Source: Bacillus sp. HF117_J1_D
GTDB lineage: Bacteria > Bacillota > Bacilli > Bacillales > Bacillaceae_C
DNA: 64,000 bases
Assembly (NCBI GenBank): GCA_009928435.1
Contig: JAABNQ010000002.1
Span: 1-64,000 of the forward strand
Reading direction: 5' to 3'
Shown: in pieces, positions 49,060 through 57,866 of the stretch
Layout of the letters: each line of letters starts with the position of its first letter
How positions within the stretch are numbered: position 1 is the stretch's first letter
Notes under the pieces: model-generated
Told to the model about the DNA's origin: nothing
Databases searched by the model: none
The model's input: only the letters and a program-made list of their open reading frames with translations
Translations under genes and position numbers: made by a program

Positions 49060-50796
49060 ATGTTCGAACTGTTCATTACGATGCTGGAACGGCTGGGTAT
49101 TATCGTAACAATCGCCTTTATTTTAACGCGTTTTCAGTTTTTTCGAAATATGGTTTACCTGGAGAAGCTTGATCGCAAACAGCAGCTCACAGCGATTATC
49201 TTCTTCGGTTTTTTTGGGATCATAGGAACATATACTGGTTTGAGACTAAGCACGGAGACTTTGAACATTGACCGCTGGGTTATTGATCTTTCTGCAGATG
49301 AAGCCATAGCGAATTCTCGGGTGATTGGTATTGTCCTAGCTGGGTTGCTTGGTGGATATAGGGTTGGAATCGGTGCTGCGCTAATTGCGGCCATTCATCG
49401 ATATACATTAGGTGGATTTACAGCTCTTTCATGCGGTCTTGCTACTATTTTTGCCGGGGTGCTGGCCGGTATGTTTCACAAGAAAGACAAGCAGGTAAAA
49501 CTAAGATCAGCTTTTATGATCGGAGCACTTGCCGAAGCGATTCAAATGCTGATTATTTTACTTATTTCCCGACCGTTTGAAAAGGCTTTAGCTTTGGTAG
49601 AAGTAATTGGTATGCCCATGATTATTGCAAATGGATTGGGCTGTGCCCTTTTTCTGCTTATTATAAAAAATGTGATAAATGAAGAAGAGAAGGCTGCGGC
49701 ATTACAAGCGCAAAAAATCTTGCGCATTGCCGACCAGACACTTGTCCATCTTCGCAAAGGTATTACTTCTGTATCGGCAAGTGCAGTCTGTCAAATTATA
49801 CATAATGATATTCAGACAAGCGCTGTTGCCATGACAAACCTGACCGATATATTGGCCCATGTCGGTGCAGGGGAGGATCAGCGGAGAGAAGGTCCCGTGG
49901 AAAATTTTATACAGGACGCTATTAAAAAGGGAGAAATTGTTGTCGAGCCACATAAGGAGAAAGACAATCAATTCGGTGCTGGGGTCATTGCTCCTTTAAA
50001 AATAAGAGGAGATACAGTTGGAACCCTCATCTTTTATTTCCGTTCCGAAAAGGAAACCACCCATGTGGTGATGGAGTTGATTTCGGGACTGAGCATGATC
50101 ATCAGTAACCAGCTTGAAATGGCGGAAGCGGATAAAGCATATCAGCTGGCGAAAGAAGCAGAAATTATTTCCTTGCAAGCACAAATTAGCCCACACTTTC
50201 TATTTAATACATTAAATACGGTTATTTCTCTTATCCGCAATGACCCTTCCAAAGCTAGGAAATTATTAGTCTCTCTTTCTCACTTTTTAAGGCAGAATCT
50301 TTCCGTTACGACAAACAATATGACAACTCTAGAGCAGGAATTAAAGCATACGAAGGCCTACCTTTCGATTGAGCAGACACGGTTTGTCGATAAACTAGAG
50401 GTTTTCTATGATATAGACGAAAATATACTCCTGCACTCCATCCCGCCAATCACATTGCAGCCGCTTGTAGAAAATGCTATTAAGCACGGATTTAAAAATA
50501 AGGAACGTGATTGTCTTTTGAAAATTTTAATTAAACAGGATGATTGCAATATTTACGTTGCCGTTAAGGATAATGGAAATGGAATGAAAGAAGAACGCAG
50601 GGAGCGAATCGGTATGGCGCCAATTGAATCCGAGAATGGGAATGGTTTGGCTTTATACAATGTGAACCGCAGATTAATCATGACTTTTGGTAAGTCAGCA
50701 GCGTTAAAAATCAACAGCAGTGATGACAAAGGCACAAGTGTTGCATTTTTCATTGAAAATGAAGAGGAAGCGATTACGAATGGACAGTACCATTAA
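49060..50796 (+). CDS. LytS-type sensor histidine kinase
   Basis: A 578-aa membrane sensor with a 5TMR-LYT domain (about residues 1-200, six or so helices), a GAF-like domain (about residues 225-355) and a histidine kinase module. The phospho-accepting His is in QAQISPHFLFNTLNTVISLIRND (about residue 378), typical of the HPK8/LytS group. The HATPase motifs LQPLVENAIKHGF and VKDNGNGM follow. LytS/BtsS-type kinases respond to extracellular pyruvate in E. coli and B. subtilis. The neighbouring response regulator and CstA transporter suggest the same here; that part is inference. Confidence 0.93.
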   Translation: MFELFITMLERLGIIVTIAFILTRFQFFRNMVYLEKLDRKQQLTAIIFFGFFGIIGTYTGLRLSTETLNIDRWVIDLSADEAIANSRVIGIVLAGLLGGYRVGIGAALIAAIHRYTLGGFTALSCGLATIFAGVLAGMFHKKDKQVKLRSAFMIGALAEAIQMLIILLISRPFEKALALVEVIGMPMIIANGLGCALFLLIIKNVINEEEKAAALQAQKILRIADQTLVHLRKGITSVSASAVCQIIHNDIQTSAVAMTNLTDILAHVGAGEDQRREGPVENFIQDAIKKGEIVVEPHKEKDNQFGAGVIAPLKIRGDTVGTLIFYFRSEKETTHVVMELISGLSMIISNQLEMAEADKAYQLAKEAEIISLQAQISPHFLFNTLNTVISLIRNDPSKARKLLVSLSHFLRQNLSVTTNNMTTLEQELKHTKAYLSIEQTRFVDKLEVFYDIDENILLHSIPPITLQPLVENAIKHGFKNKERDCLLKILIKQDDCNIYVAVKDNGNGMKEERRERIGMAPIESENGNGLALYNVNRRLIMTFGKSAALKINSSDDKGTSVAFFIENEEEAITNGQYH

Positions 50797-51511
50797 AGCA
50801 ATCATTGTCGATGATGAATTATATAGCCGTGATGAATTGAAGCATTTATTAAGTAATTTTAAGAGCATTCAAATAGTTGGTGAAGCTGAATCAGGGGAAT
50901 CGGCTGCCATAAAAGCTTTGCAATTGCAGCCGGATGTTGTGTTTTTGGATGTTGAGATGCCAAAGATGAATGGGATGGAGACTGCCAAGGCGTTGAGGAA
51001 ATTAAAAAAGGCTCCTTTAGTGGTCTTTGCGACAGCTTATCCTCAGTTTGCAGTGGAAGCTTTCCGCTTTGATGCAATTGATTACTTGCTTAAACCGTAT
51101 GACGAAGATCAGCTTCAAGAAACGATTGAGAGAATTGAAAAAAAGTTTGTTCCTGCAAAAAGGATTAATCCAGAAATATATACAGGAAAACTAGCAGTTG
51201 AGGCCAATGGAGAGATTAACTATCTAGAGCCGAAAGAGATCCTTTACCTCTTCAGGGATAAAAAGTTAACCAGAATGATTGCGAAAAATGGAGAATACGT
51301 CTTAAAAACGTCATTGAAGGACTTAGAAAGCCGTCTAAAGCCATACAGCTTTTTCCGAATTCATAAAAGTTACCTGGTCAACCTAGAATATGTTTCTCGC
51401 TTAACACCATGGTTTAATGGAGCATATCAGCTTGAACTGGAGGGCAGAAAAGAACTTTTGTCGGTCAGCCGAAATTATGTAAAGGCTTTAAGGGGTAAAT
51501 TAGAAATTTAA
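50780..51511 (+). CDS. LytTR-family response regulator
   Basis: A 243-aa two-domain response regulator. The receiver has IIVDDE near the start, the phospho-acceptor Asp57 in VVFLDVEMPKMNG and Lys in YLLKPYD. The LytTR DNA-binding domain occupies about residues 140-240 (YLFRDKKLTRM, FRIHKSYLVNLEYVS). The ATG at 50780 overlaps the lytS end by 17 nt and follows AGAGGAAG, so it is translationally coupled. Its likely target is the cstA-family gene directly downstream, whose upstream region contains a 21-bp-period direct repeat. Confidence 0.93.
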   Translation: MDSTIKAIIVDDELYSRDELKHLLSNFKSIQIVGEAESGESAAIKALQLQPDVVFLDVEMPKMNGMETAKALRKLKKAPLVVFATAYPQFAVEAFRFDAIDYLLKPYDEDQLQETIERIEKKFVPAKRINPEIYTGKLAVEANGEINYLEPKEILYLFRDKKLTRMIAKNGEYVLKTSLKDLESRLKPYSFFRIHKSYLVNLEYVSRLTPWFNGAYQLELEGRKELLSVSRNYVKALRGKLEI

Positions 51512-51526
51512 AATAGGAGAAATTTT

Positions 51527-51557
51527 GCATCTTAATGGTCTATGTAAGCATCTTAAT
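51527..51557 (+). promoter_or_regulatory. Direct repeat, candidate LytTR operator upstream of cstA
   Basis: GCATCTTAAT occurs at 51527-51536 and again at 51548-51557, identical at all ten positions and spaced exactly 21 bp (two helical turns). LytTR regulators such as BtsR bind direct repeats with this spacing. A possible -10 TATACT is at 51611-51616 without a good -35, as in activated promoters. Confidence 0.55.
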
Positions 51558-51661
51558 CCAATCTATCTACCTTTTATTCTGATATCCGACTTGGTTTTCC
51601 TTTTCTCTATTATACTATTTATGTAAGCGTGTTCAGTTTTTAATAAAGAAGGGGGAGGCAA

Positions 51662-53113
51662 ATGTATACATTTTTTGCAGGAATCGTACTTTTGATTATA
51701 GGATATTTTACCTATGGAAAGTTTGTTGAAAAGGTTTTTGGTGTGAAAAATGAACGGGATACACCTGCATATGTGAATGCTGATGGTGTGGATTACATGC
51801 CAATGAGCACTTCTAAAAACTCCATGATTCAGCTTCTGAATATTGCTGGTACCGGACCCGTTTTCGGTCCAATTATGGGAGCTTTGTACGGGCCTGTTGC
51901 TTTTATCTGGATTGTTATTGGAGCGATCTTTGCCGGGGCTGTGCACGATTATCTGACAGGGATGATTTCAATCCGCAATCGGGGAGCTCATTTACCTGAA
52001 CTAGCCAGCAAATTTTTAGGAAAAGTGATGAAGCATGTTGTTAATGTGTTTGCGGTTTTGCTTCTTCTACTAGTTGGTACTGTTTTTGTTTCAACTCCAG
52101 CCAGCCTGCTTCATGTTTTAATGAATGGAAAAGTAGCGCTTGGTGTCATTATCGGAGCCGTTTTCCTTTATTATATTTTGGCTACCTTAATGCCTATTGA
52201 TAAAATTATCGGCCGATTTTATCCTTATTTTGGCGCGTTGCTTTTAATCAGTGCTGCCGGGGTGGGGGTCGGTTTAGTTGTTACTGGAGCACCGATTCCT
52301 GAGCTGTCATTGAAAAATTTTCACCCTGATCATTTACCTGTTTTCCCATTAATCTTTTTCACGATTACATGTGGAGCACTTTCAGGCTTCCATGCAACAC
52401 AAACGCCGATTATTTCGCGTACTACAAAAAAGGAAAATCAAGGGCGTAAAATTTTTTACGGCATGATGATTGCTGAAGCGATTATTGCAATGATCTGGGC
52501 AGCTGCAGGGATGAGCTTATTTGGCGGATACGAAGGCTTGAATGAAGTATTGGCGGCAGGTGGTCCAGGTGCTGTTGTAAGTGAAGTTTCTGTGGCTATG
52601 CTTGGAGCAATTGGGGGAACACTTGCTATCTTAGGGGTTGTGGTTCTGCCGATTACGTCTGGTGACACAGCTTTCCGCAGTGCACGTATGATCATTGCGG
52701 AATATTTTAATATTGCTCAGAAGAAATTCAGCAGCCGCCTGTGGATTGCTATTCCACTTTTTGCAATCTCTGTTGTTCTGACACAAATTGATTTTAATGT
52801 GCTATGGAGATATTTTAGCTGGGCAAACCAGTCAACTGCTGTTATTGCCTTATTTGTCGGAGCCATGTATCTTTACATAGCAAAGAAAAATTACTTTATT
52901 TCTCTTATACCAGGAACATTTATGCTTGTCATGGTTATTACCTATATTTTAAATGCACAAATCGGCTTTAATCTTCCAATGAATATTGCGTGGGTCGGCG
53001 GTTTTATCGGTACCGCCATACTGTTGGTTCTGTTCTTTGTTGCAGCGAAGAAAAATCGAGCAAATCAGCTTCCACTTGATGAGGATATCTCTGATTGGAA
53101 TAGGGTAGCTTAA
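51662..53113 (+). CDS. CstA-family carbon starvation protein / putative pyruvate transporter
   Basis: A 483-aa polytopic membrane protein of the CstA family (shorter class). The N-terminal region has GVDYMPMSTSKNSMIQLLNIAGTGPVFGPIMGALYGPVAF, and later CGALSGFHATQTPIISRT and LPITSGDTAFRSARM. E. coli CstA and BtsT are pyruvate importers. The substrate here is inferred from family and from the adjacent LytSR pair. GGGGGAGG precedes the ATG. The stop overlaps the start of a 49-aa peptide gene. Confidence 0.9.
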   Translation: MYTFFAGIVLLIIGYFTYGKFVEKVFGVKNERDTPAYVNADGVDYMPMSTSKNSMIQLLNIAGTGPVFGPIMGALYGPVAFIWIVIGAIFAGAVHDYLTGMISIRNRGAHLPELASKFLGKVMKHVVNVFAVLLLLLVGTVFVSTPASLLHVLMNGKVALGVIIGAVFLYYILATLMPIDKIIGRFYPYFGALLLISAAGVGVGLVVTGAPIPELSLKNFHPDHLPVFPLIFFTITCGALSGFHATQTPIISRTTKKENQGRKIFYGMMIAEAIIAMIWAAAGMSLFGGYEGLNEVLAAGGPGAVVSEVSVAMLGAIGGTLAILGVVVLPITSGDTAFRSARMIIAEYFNIAQKKFSSRLWIAIPLFAISVVLTQIDFNVLWRYFSWANQSTAVIALFVGAMYLYIAKKNYFISLIPGTFMLVMVITYILNAQIGFNLPMNIAWVGGFIGTAILLVLFFVAAKKNRANQLPLDEDISDWNRVA

Positions 53114-53262
53114 TGGGGTGCTGTGGTCCTGAATACCGCAAACTCGTTAACGAGAAAGAAAAAAGATTGAATGCAAAGGGGAGCGAATCTCTTCCCTCCT
53201 ATATTAAGCTTCTAAGTCTTGCTATACTTGTCGGAGCCATCGGACTAATCATTATCTTATAA
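53113..53262 (+). CDS. 49-aa Cys-Cys membrane peptide coupled to cstA
   Basis: The ATG shares its A with the cstA stop (TAATG), a classic translational coupling signal. The peptide begins MGCCGPEYRKLVNEKEKRLN, has a charged soluble half, and ends in one membrane helix (about residues 33-49, LLSLAILVGAIGLIIIL). I do not recognise a named family. In enterobacteria, cstA and btsT are each followed by a small protein (YbdD, YjiX) that ends in CC. This peptide sits in the equivalent position, but I see no clear sequence homology. Confidence 0.75.
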   Translation: MGCCGPEYRKLVNEKEKRLNAKGSESLPSYIKLLSLAILVGAIGLIIIL

Positions 53263-53278
53263 AAAACGTGTTTTCCTG

Positions 53279-53312
53279 TAAAAAAATGCGCGCGAATTAC
53301 CGCGTGCATATT
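53279..53312 (-). terminator. Terminator of the Na/Pi transporter gene (minus strand)
   Basis: ATGCGCGCG/CGCGTGCAT form an 8-9 bp stem. On the minus strand it is followed by seven T (AAAAAAA at 53279-53285 on +), placing it downstream of the 53385-54311 gene. It may also limit readthrough from cstA. Confidence 0.65.
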
Positions 53313-53384
53313 GGGAATGATATGATCCGGACAAGGCGGCATAGAAAAATCCAATGAAGCAAGTTAGCGCGCATTTCATCTTCC

Positions 53385-54311
53385 TTAAGGTTTCTTTTTA
53401 TGAATCTTCAAGATGAATTGTCCGAACTGGCGGGCAAACGGAAGTATGGCCAATGAGCAGATCATATTGAATATGACGCTTGCGTGTGCTAACTGAGTTT
53501 CCGGGTTTGCTGTCAAAGAGATGCTCCAATCAGCCAAATTCGGTATGAACGGCAAAAAGACTAGGACTCCGATAATATTTAGCCATAAATGGGCATAGGC
53601 AGTGAGTCGAGCTTCATTTCCCGCACCAATGCTTGCCAAAAGAGCTGTTGAACAGGTGCCGATGTTGGAGCCCATCATAATGAGGATGCCAGTTTCTAAA
53701 CTGAAGACTCCAGATCCGATAAAACTCATGGCAATTCCGGTCACAACAGTTCCAGACTGAATAATCGCGGTCAAGAAAACTCCCATTATAAAGGCGAAAA
53801 AAATATTTCCCTCCATATTTTCAATCAAACCATGTACATGATCAATGTTTGTCAGTGGACTGGATAGCCAACCAAATCCGTTCATAGAAGCAAAAGTGAT
53901 TCCGATTCCCATAAAAATAAAACCGGTGCTTCTAATTTTTGCGCTTCGAAAAAAAAGACAGACAGTACCGGCAGCGAGCAGTGGAATAATAATGACGGAT
54001 AAATCAAACGACAGAATTTCCAAAGTCACTGTAGTCCCAATGTTTGTACCAAGGACTATCCCTATTGTCTGCGGAAATGTTAGAATTCTTGCAGAGACAA
54101 GGCCAACCGCGATGACAGTTACCGCTGAACTACTTTGAAGGGCAACTGTCATGAAAATACCGGCAATAAAACTTTTTACCGGCGTGCTGGTTGCATTACG
54201 GAGCCAGAGTTCCAAACTGCTCCCAGATAAATTGAAAAGCCCTATTCTCATCCAGGTCATGCCCAGCAAGAAACATCCGGCTAAAATAAAAAATAAAAGA
54301 ATGTAGAGCAT
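53385..54311 (-). CDS. yqeW: Na/Pi cotransporter family protein (YqeW-like)
   Basis: A 308-aa membrane protein with two inverted NptA/PF02690 repeats, marked by ALQSSSAVTVIAVGLVSA and later IIQSGTVVTGIAMSFIG, each with the QS motif, plus GTNIGTTVT and GSNIGTCSTA. It likely carries phosphate with sodium. The ATG at 54311 follows GAGGTGAGGA; an earlier in-frame start is not needed. In B. subtilis yqeW directly follows mtaB, so this marks the right edge of the inserted block. Confidence 0.9.
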   Translation of the reverse strand: MLYILLFFILAGCFLLGMTWMRIGLFNLSGSSLELWLRNATSTPVKSFIAGIFMTVALQSSSAVTVIAVGLVSARILTFPQTIGIVLGTNIGTTVTLEILSFDLSVIIIPLLAAGTVCLFFRSAKIRSTGFIFMGIGITFASMNGFGWLSSPLTNIDHVHGLIENMEGNIFFAFIMGVFLTAIIQSGTVVTGIAMSFIGSGVFSLETGILIMMGSNIGTCSTALLASIGAGNEARLTAYAHLWLNIIGVLVFLPFIPNLADWSISLTANPETQLAHASVIFNMICSLAILPFARQFGQFILKIHKKKP

Positions 54312-54386
54312 GTCCTCACCTCTAATGAATGATATGGAATTAAATCTTTGGACATGCAAGAAAATCTAAATCAGATGCACAATCCA

Positions 54387-54415
54387 TTGACCTAAAATAA
54401 TTGTTATAATATAAT
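54387..54415 (+). promoter_or_regulatory. Sigma-A promoter of rpsU-yqeY
   Basis: TTGACC at 54387-54392, a 17-bp spacer and a perfect TATAAT at 54410-54415. A second overlapping TATAAT is at 54405-54410. Confidence 0.85.
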
Positions 54416-54480
54416 TGCTAAGTACATGGATTTTGTTCCATTGGCATGTGATTGCTACGTTCGGAGGGAGGGAAAGTTAG

Positions 54481-54654
54481 ATGTCAAAAACAGTAGTTCG
54501 CAAAAATGAATCTCTTGAGGATGCTCTTCGCCGTTTTAAGCGTACTGTTTCTAAAACAGGGACTTTGCAAGAATATAGAAAACGCGAGTTTTATGAAAAA
54601 CCAAGCGTAAAACGGAAGAAGAAATCTGAAGCAGCAAGAAAACGCAAATATTAA
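54481..54654 (+). CDS. rpsU: 30S ribosomal protein S21
   Basis: A 57-aa basic protein, [19 protein letters not shown] at the start and EAARKRKY at the end, the standard bacterial S21. It joins the 30S platform near the anti-Shine-Dalgarno sequence. CGGAGGGAGGG precedes the ATG. It is 12 nt upstream of yqeY, the universal Bacillus order. Confidence 0.97.
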   Translation: MSKTVVRKNESLEDALRRFKRTVSKTGTLQEYRKREFYEKPSVKRKKKSEAARKRKY

Positions 54655-54666
54655 GAGGGTGGACCA

Positions 54667-55113
54667 ATGAATCTTCTCAATCGTTTAAACGAAGATATGA
54701 AGCAGGCAATGAGAAATAAAGAAAAAGAAAAGCTCTCTGTCATTCGCATGCTCAAGGCTTCATTACAAAACGAGGCAATTAAGCAGGGTAACAAGCAATT
54801 ATCAGAAGATGAAGAGTTGACAGTCCTTTCTCGCGAAGTGAAGCAGCGTAAAGATTCCCTCCATGAATTTGAAAAGGCTGGACGTGAAGATCTCGCCCAG
54901 AAAACTAGAGAAGAGCTTGAATTTGTAAGTTACTATATGCCGGAACAATTGTCCGAAGAAGCAGTGGAAGAGCTTGTTCGTAATGCGATTGCTGATACAG
55001 GAGCTTCAACCAAGGCGGATATGGGCAAAGTGATGGGAGCTTTGATGCCAAAGGTAAAAGGTAAGGCGGACGGAGCACTTGTCAGCAAACTTGTTCAAAG
55101 GCATCTGTCATAA
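54667..55113 (+). CDS. yqeY: GatB/YqeY domain-containing protein
   Basis: A 148-aa helical protein of the YqeY family ([58 protein letters not shown]). It resembles the C-terminal tRNA-binding domain of GatB, but its function alone is unknown. Co-transcribed with rpsU, followed by a terminator. Confidence 0.93.
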   Translation: MNLLNRLNEDMKQAMRNKEKEKLSVIRMLKASLQNEAIKQGNKQLSEDEELTVLSREVKQRKDSLHEFEKAGREDLAQKTREELEFVSYYMPEQLSEEAVEELVRNAIADTGASTKADMGKVMGALMPKVKGKADGALVSKLVQRHLS

Positions 55114-55121
55114 ACAGGAAC

Positions 55122-55152
55122 AAAAGCCGGAAAGCAGCGCTTTCCGGCTTTG
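55122..55152 (+). terminator. Terminator after yqeY
   Basis: AAAGCCGGAAAGC/GCTTTCCGGCTTT, a perfect 13-bp stem with a three-base loop. Confidence 0.8.
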
Positions 55153-55247
55153 TCACGTGCGCTTAGTAAAGGGATGTAAAATCCTAATCCTGAATGATGA
55201 AATGCGCAATTCCTTGAAGTTTTCGCTATAATATAATGATAGATATT

Positions 55248-55273
55248 GAAACTTTTGCCCTTGCAAATCGTAA
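55248..55273 (+). promoter_or_regulatory. Sigma-W-type promoter of yqeZ-floA-yqfB
   Basis: TGAAAC at 55248-55253, a 16-bp spacer and CGTA at 55270-55273 match the extracytoplasmic sigma-W consensus exactly. In B. subtilis the orthologous operon belongs to the sigma-W regulon. Confidence 0.88.
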
Positions 55274-55307
55274 TGTAAATGACGGATTTTTGAAGGGAGG
55301 GGATATT

Positions 55308-56609
55308 GTGAAAAGGATTTTTGCTTCTGTTTTTCTCATGTTGGCAGGGCTCATATTCATTCTTCCCGTTCAAGTAGAGGGCAAGGAAAAGAATGTATAT
55401 GTCATCCCGATAAAAGATGAAGTGGAAAAAGGCCTTTATGCTTTTTTGGACAGGGCTATTACTACAGCAGAGCGAGAAGATGCGGATCTGATCGTTTTTG
55501 ACATGAATACTCCGGGAGGAGCAGTGGATGCTGCTCGTGATATTGGAAACAGGATTGCCGATACGGAGGTGAAAACGGTCACATTTGTAAATTCATGGGC
55601 CATCTCTGCAGGTTCGTATATAGCGCTTCATACTGATTATATCTATATGACGCCAAATGCCGTCATGGGAGCGGCCGCCGTCATTGACCAGCAAGGCAAT
55701 ACTGCCGGGGAAAAAGCAGAGAGCATGTGGCTTGCGGCAATGGAGGCAGCAGCGAAAAGAAGTGAGCGCGACCCTGAAATCGCCAAGGCGATGGCCAGTA
55801 AGAAGGTTGATCTCCCTGACCTGAAGGAGAATGGGAAACTCCTGACACTTGAAGCTGATCAGGCATTGAAGGTGGGCTATTCTGAAGGAACCGTCAACAA
55901 TTTGGATGAATTGCTCAAGGAATTGAATATGCAGGATGCCAAGGTTCATACGACCAAACCAGCATTTGCGGAATCGCTTGCAAGGCTGATTACCAATCCT
56001 GTTGTAGTTCCCATCCTGCTGACGATTGCAAGTCTTGGACTTGTACTTGAACTATATACCCCTGGTTTCGGATTGCCTGGAGGAATGGGCATCTCCGCAT
56101 TGCTGCTTTTCTTTTATGGACACTATGTCGCAGGTTTTGCCGGGTATGAAGCTATTCTATTGTTTGTTGCCGGGCTGATTCTGATTGCAGCTGAAATTTT
56201 TGTTGCAGGTGGAATTTTGGGAATACTGGGGACGGTGGCAGTCATCGGGAGTATGTTTCTAGCGGGTGAAAATGTCGTCCAAATGGGAATGTCGATTGTC
56301 ACGGCGCTGATCCTTGCGTTCATATTCATTATTATTATGTTAAAGGTGTTTGGTAAAAGAGTGAATATATTTAGAAAATTCATACTGACTGATTCGACGA
56401 ATACTGAAAGCGGATATGTTTCAAATGTAAACAGATTGGAATTAATCGGTCGTGAAGGAGTGACGGTCACGCCGTTAAGGCCATCCGGAACGGTTAAAAT
56501 TGATGATGAGCGCCTTGATGTCGTTGCAGAAGGCAGCTTTATTGAAAATGATACAGCAGTGAAAGTTGTGAAAGTGGAGGGGTCCCGAATAGTAGTTCGC
56601 CCTATATAA
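55308..56609 (+). CDS. yqeZ: NfeD family membrane-bound serine protease (YqeZ)
   Basis: A 433-aa protein. A signal peptide (IFASVFLMLAGLIFILPVQVEG) leads to a ClpP-class serine protease domain with the nucleophile region SWAISAGSYIALHTDYIYM. Four to five membrane helices follow (about residues 240-360), then a C-terminal OB-fold NfeDC domain (LIGREGVTVTPLRPSG). NfeD-type proteases partner with stomatin/flotillin proteins; the next gene is floA. GTG 55308 follows GGGAGGGG. In B. subtilis this operon contributes to membrane-stress and sublancin resistance. Confidence 0.93.
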   Translation: MKRIFASVFLMLAGLIFILPVQVEGKEKNVYVIPIKDEVEKGLYAFLDRAITTAEREDADLIVFDMNTPGGAVDAARDIGNRIADTEVKTVTFVNSWAISAGSYIALHTDYIYMTPNAVMGAAAVIDQQGNTAGEKAESMWLAAMEAAAKRSERDPEIAKAMASKKVDLPDLKENGKLLTLEADQALKVGYSEGTVNNLDELLKELNMQDAKVHTTKPAFAESLARLITNPVVVPILLTIASLGLVLELYTPGFGLPGGMGISALLLFFYGHYVAGFAGYEAILLFVAGLILIAAEIFVAGGILGILGTVAVIGSMFLAGENVVQMGMSIVTALILAFIFIIIMLKVFGKRVNIFRKFILTDSTNTESGYVSNVNRLELIGREGVTVTPLRPSGTVKIDDERLDVVAEGSFIENDTAVKVVKVEGSRIVVRPI

Positions 56610-56724
56610 CTTCATTTAGCAGAAGTTTTCTACTTCTGTAGTGGTGAGATGGAGGCATATTGTTATTCCATTCAGTAGAGGCTCACCCTGGCTGATACTA
56701 ATGCAAAAATGAGGAGGAAAATGA

Positions 56725-57720
56725 ATGCTTGGTGCTGACACACTATTTTTATTAGTTGTAATCGTCATAGCGATTATTGTAGTTTCTGTTTTAATCACCT
56801 TTGTTCCGATCGGGCTCTGGATTTCCGCCCTGGCCGCAGGAGTAAAGATTGGTATTTTCACTTTGATTGGTATGAGATTGAGAAGAGTTATCCCAAGACG
56901 TGTTGTTGAACCATTGATCAAGGCACATAAAGCGGGTCTTCCGGTCGCAACAAATCAGTTAGAAAGCCATTATTTGGCTGGAGGTAACGTGGATCGTGTT
57001 GTGAATGCCCTAATTGCAGCTCAGCGGGCAAATATTGAATTAACTTTTGAACGTGCTGCGGCTATTGACCTTGCCGGACGTGACGTGCTTGAAGCGGTAC
57101 AGATGAGTGTTAACCCTAAGGTTATTGAAACACCATTTATTGCTGGTGTCGCCATGGATGGTATTGAAGTGAAGGCTAAGGCAAGAATTACTGTACGCGC
57201 CAATATTGATAGGTTAGTCGGGGGAGCAGGGGAAGAAACTGTTATCGCCCGTGTAGGTGAAGGGGTTGTTTCCACCATCGGTTCTAGTGACAACCATAAG
57301 AAGGTCCTTGAAAATCCTGATATGATTTCTCGGACAGTTTTGGCTAAGGGACTTGATGCAGGGACTGCATTTGAAATCCTTTCGATTGATATCGCTGATG
57401 TGGATATCGGGAAAAACATCGGTGCCCAGTTACAGACAGACCAAGCAGAAGCGGATAAGAAGATTGCCCAGGCGAAAGCCGAAGAAAGAAGGGCAATGGC
57501 TGTAGCGAACGAGCAGGAAATGAAGGCTCGCGTCGAAGAGATGAGAGCGAAAGTGGTAGAGGCCGAAGCCGAAGTACCGCTTGCTATGTCCGAAGCGCTC
57601 AAGTCAGGAAACTTGGGAGTAATGGATTACTTATCATTGCGCAATATTGATGCAGACACAGATATGCGGGATTCCATCGGAAGAATGACAAGGCCGAAGG
57701 ATAACAATAAGCCGGAGTAA
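56725..57720 (+). CDS. floA: Flotillin-like protein FloA (YqfA)
   Basis: A 331-aa membrane scaffold protein. An N-terminal membrane hairpin (about residues 5-45) is followed by the PHB/SPFH-like domain ([24 protein letters not shown]) and a coiled coil rich in Ala/Glu/Lys ([20 protein letters not shown]). FloA organises functional membrane microdomains with NfeD proteins. GAGGAGGA precedes the ATG. Part of the sigma-W operon. Confidence 0.95.
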   Translation: MLGADTLFLLVVIVIAIIVVSVLITFVPIGLWISALAAGVKIGIFTLIGMRLRRVIPRRVVEPLIKAHKAGLPVATNQLESHYLAGGNVDRVVNALIAAQRANIELTFERAAAIDLAGRDVLEAVQMSVNPKVIETPFIAGVAMDGIEVKAKARITVRANIDRLVGGAGEETVIARVGEGVVSTIGSSDNHKKVLENPDMISRTVLAKGLDAGTAFEILSIDIADVDIGKNIGAQLQTDQAEADKKIAQAKAEERRAMAVANEQEMKARVEEMRAKVVEAEAEVPLAMSEALKSGNLGVMDYLSLRNIDADTDMRDSIGRMTRPKDNNKPE

Positions 57721-57866
57721 GTTCTTCATTATTAGAGGATAGGAAAGCTCAAGCGACACAAAGACGACACTGCAGTTACTGAGAACTAGATTTTCGGGAA
57801 TTGTTTTGTTTGCTAATGTGAAACAATCGCTTATAGGTTTCTTTCAATTGAAAGGGGGTAACTCCT

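Noticed and set aside
57021-57602. 193-codon open frame antisense to floA
   Set aside because: Low-complexity Ser/Ala translation that mirrors the Ala/Glu/Lys-rich coiled coil of floA; no ribosome binding site and floA is clearly coding.
57721-57866. Second sigma-W promoter before yqfB (TGAAAC at about 57822)
   Set aside because: No CGTA lies at the required 16-17 bp spacing.
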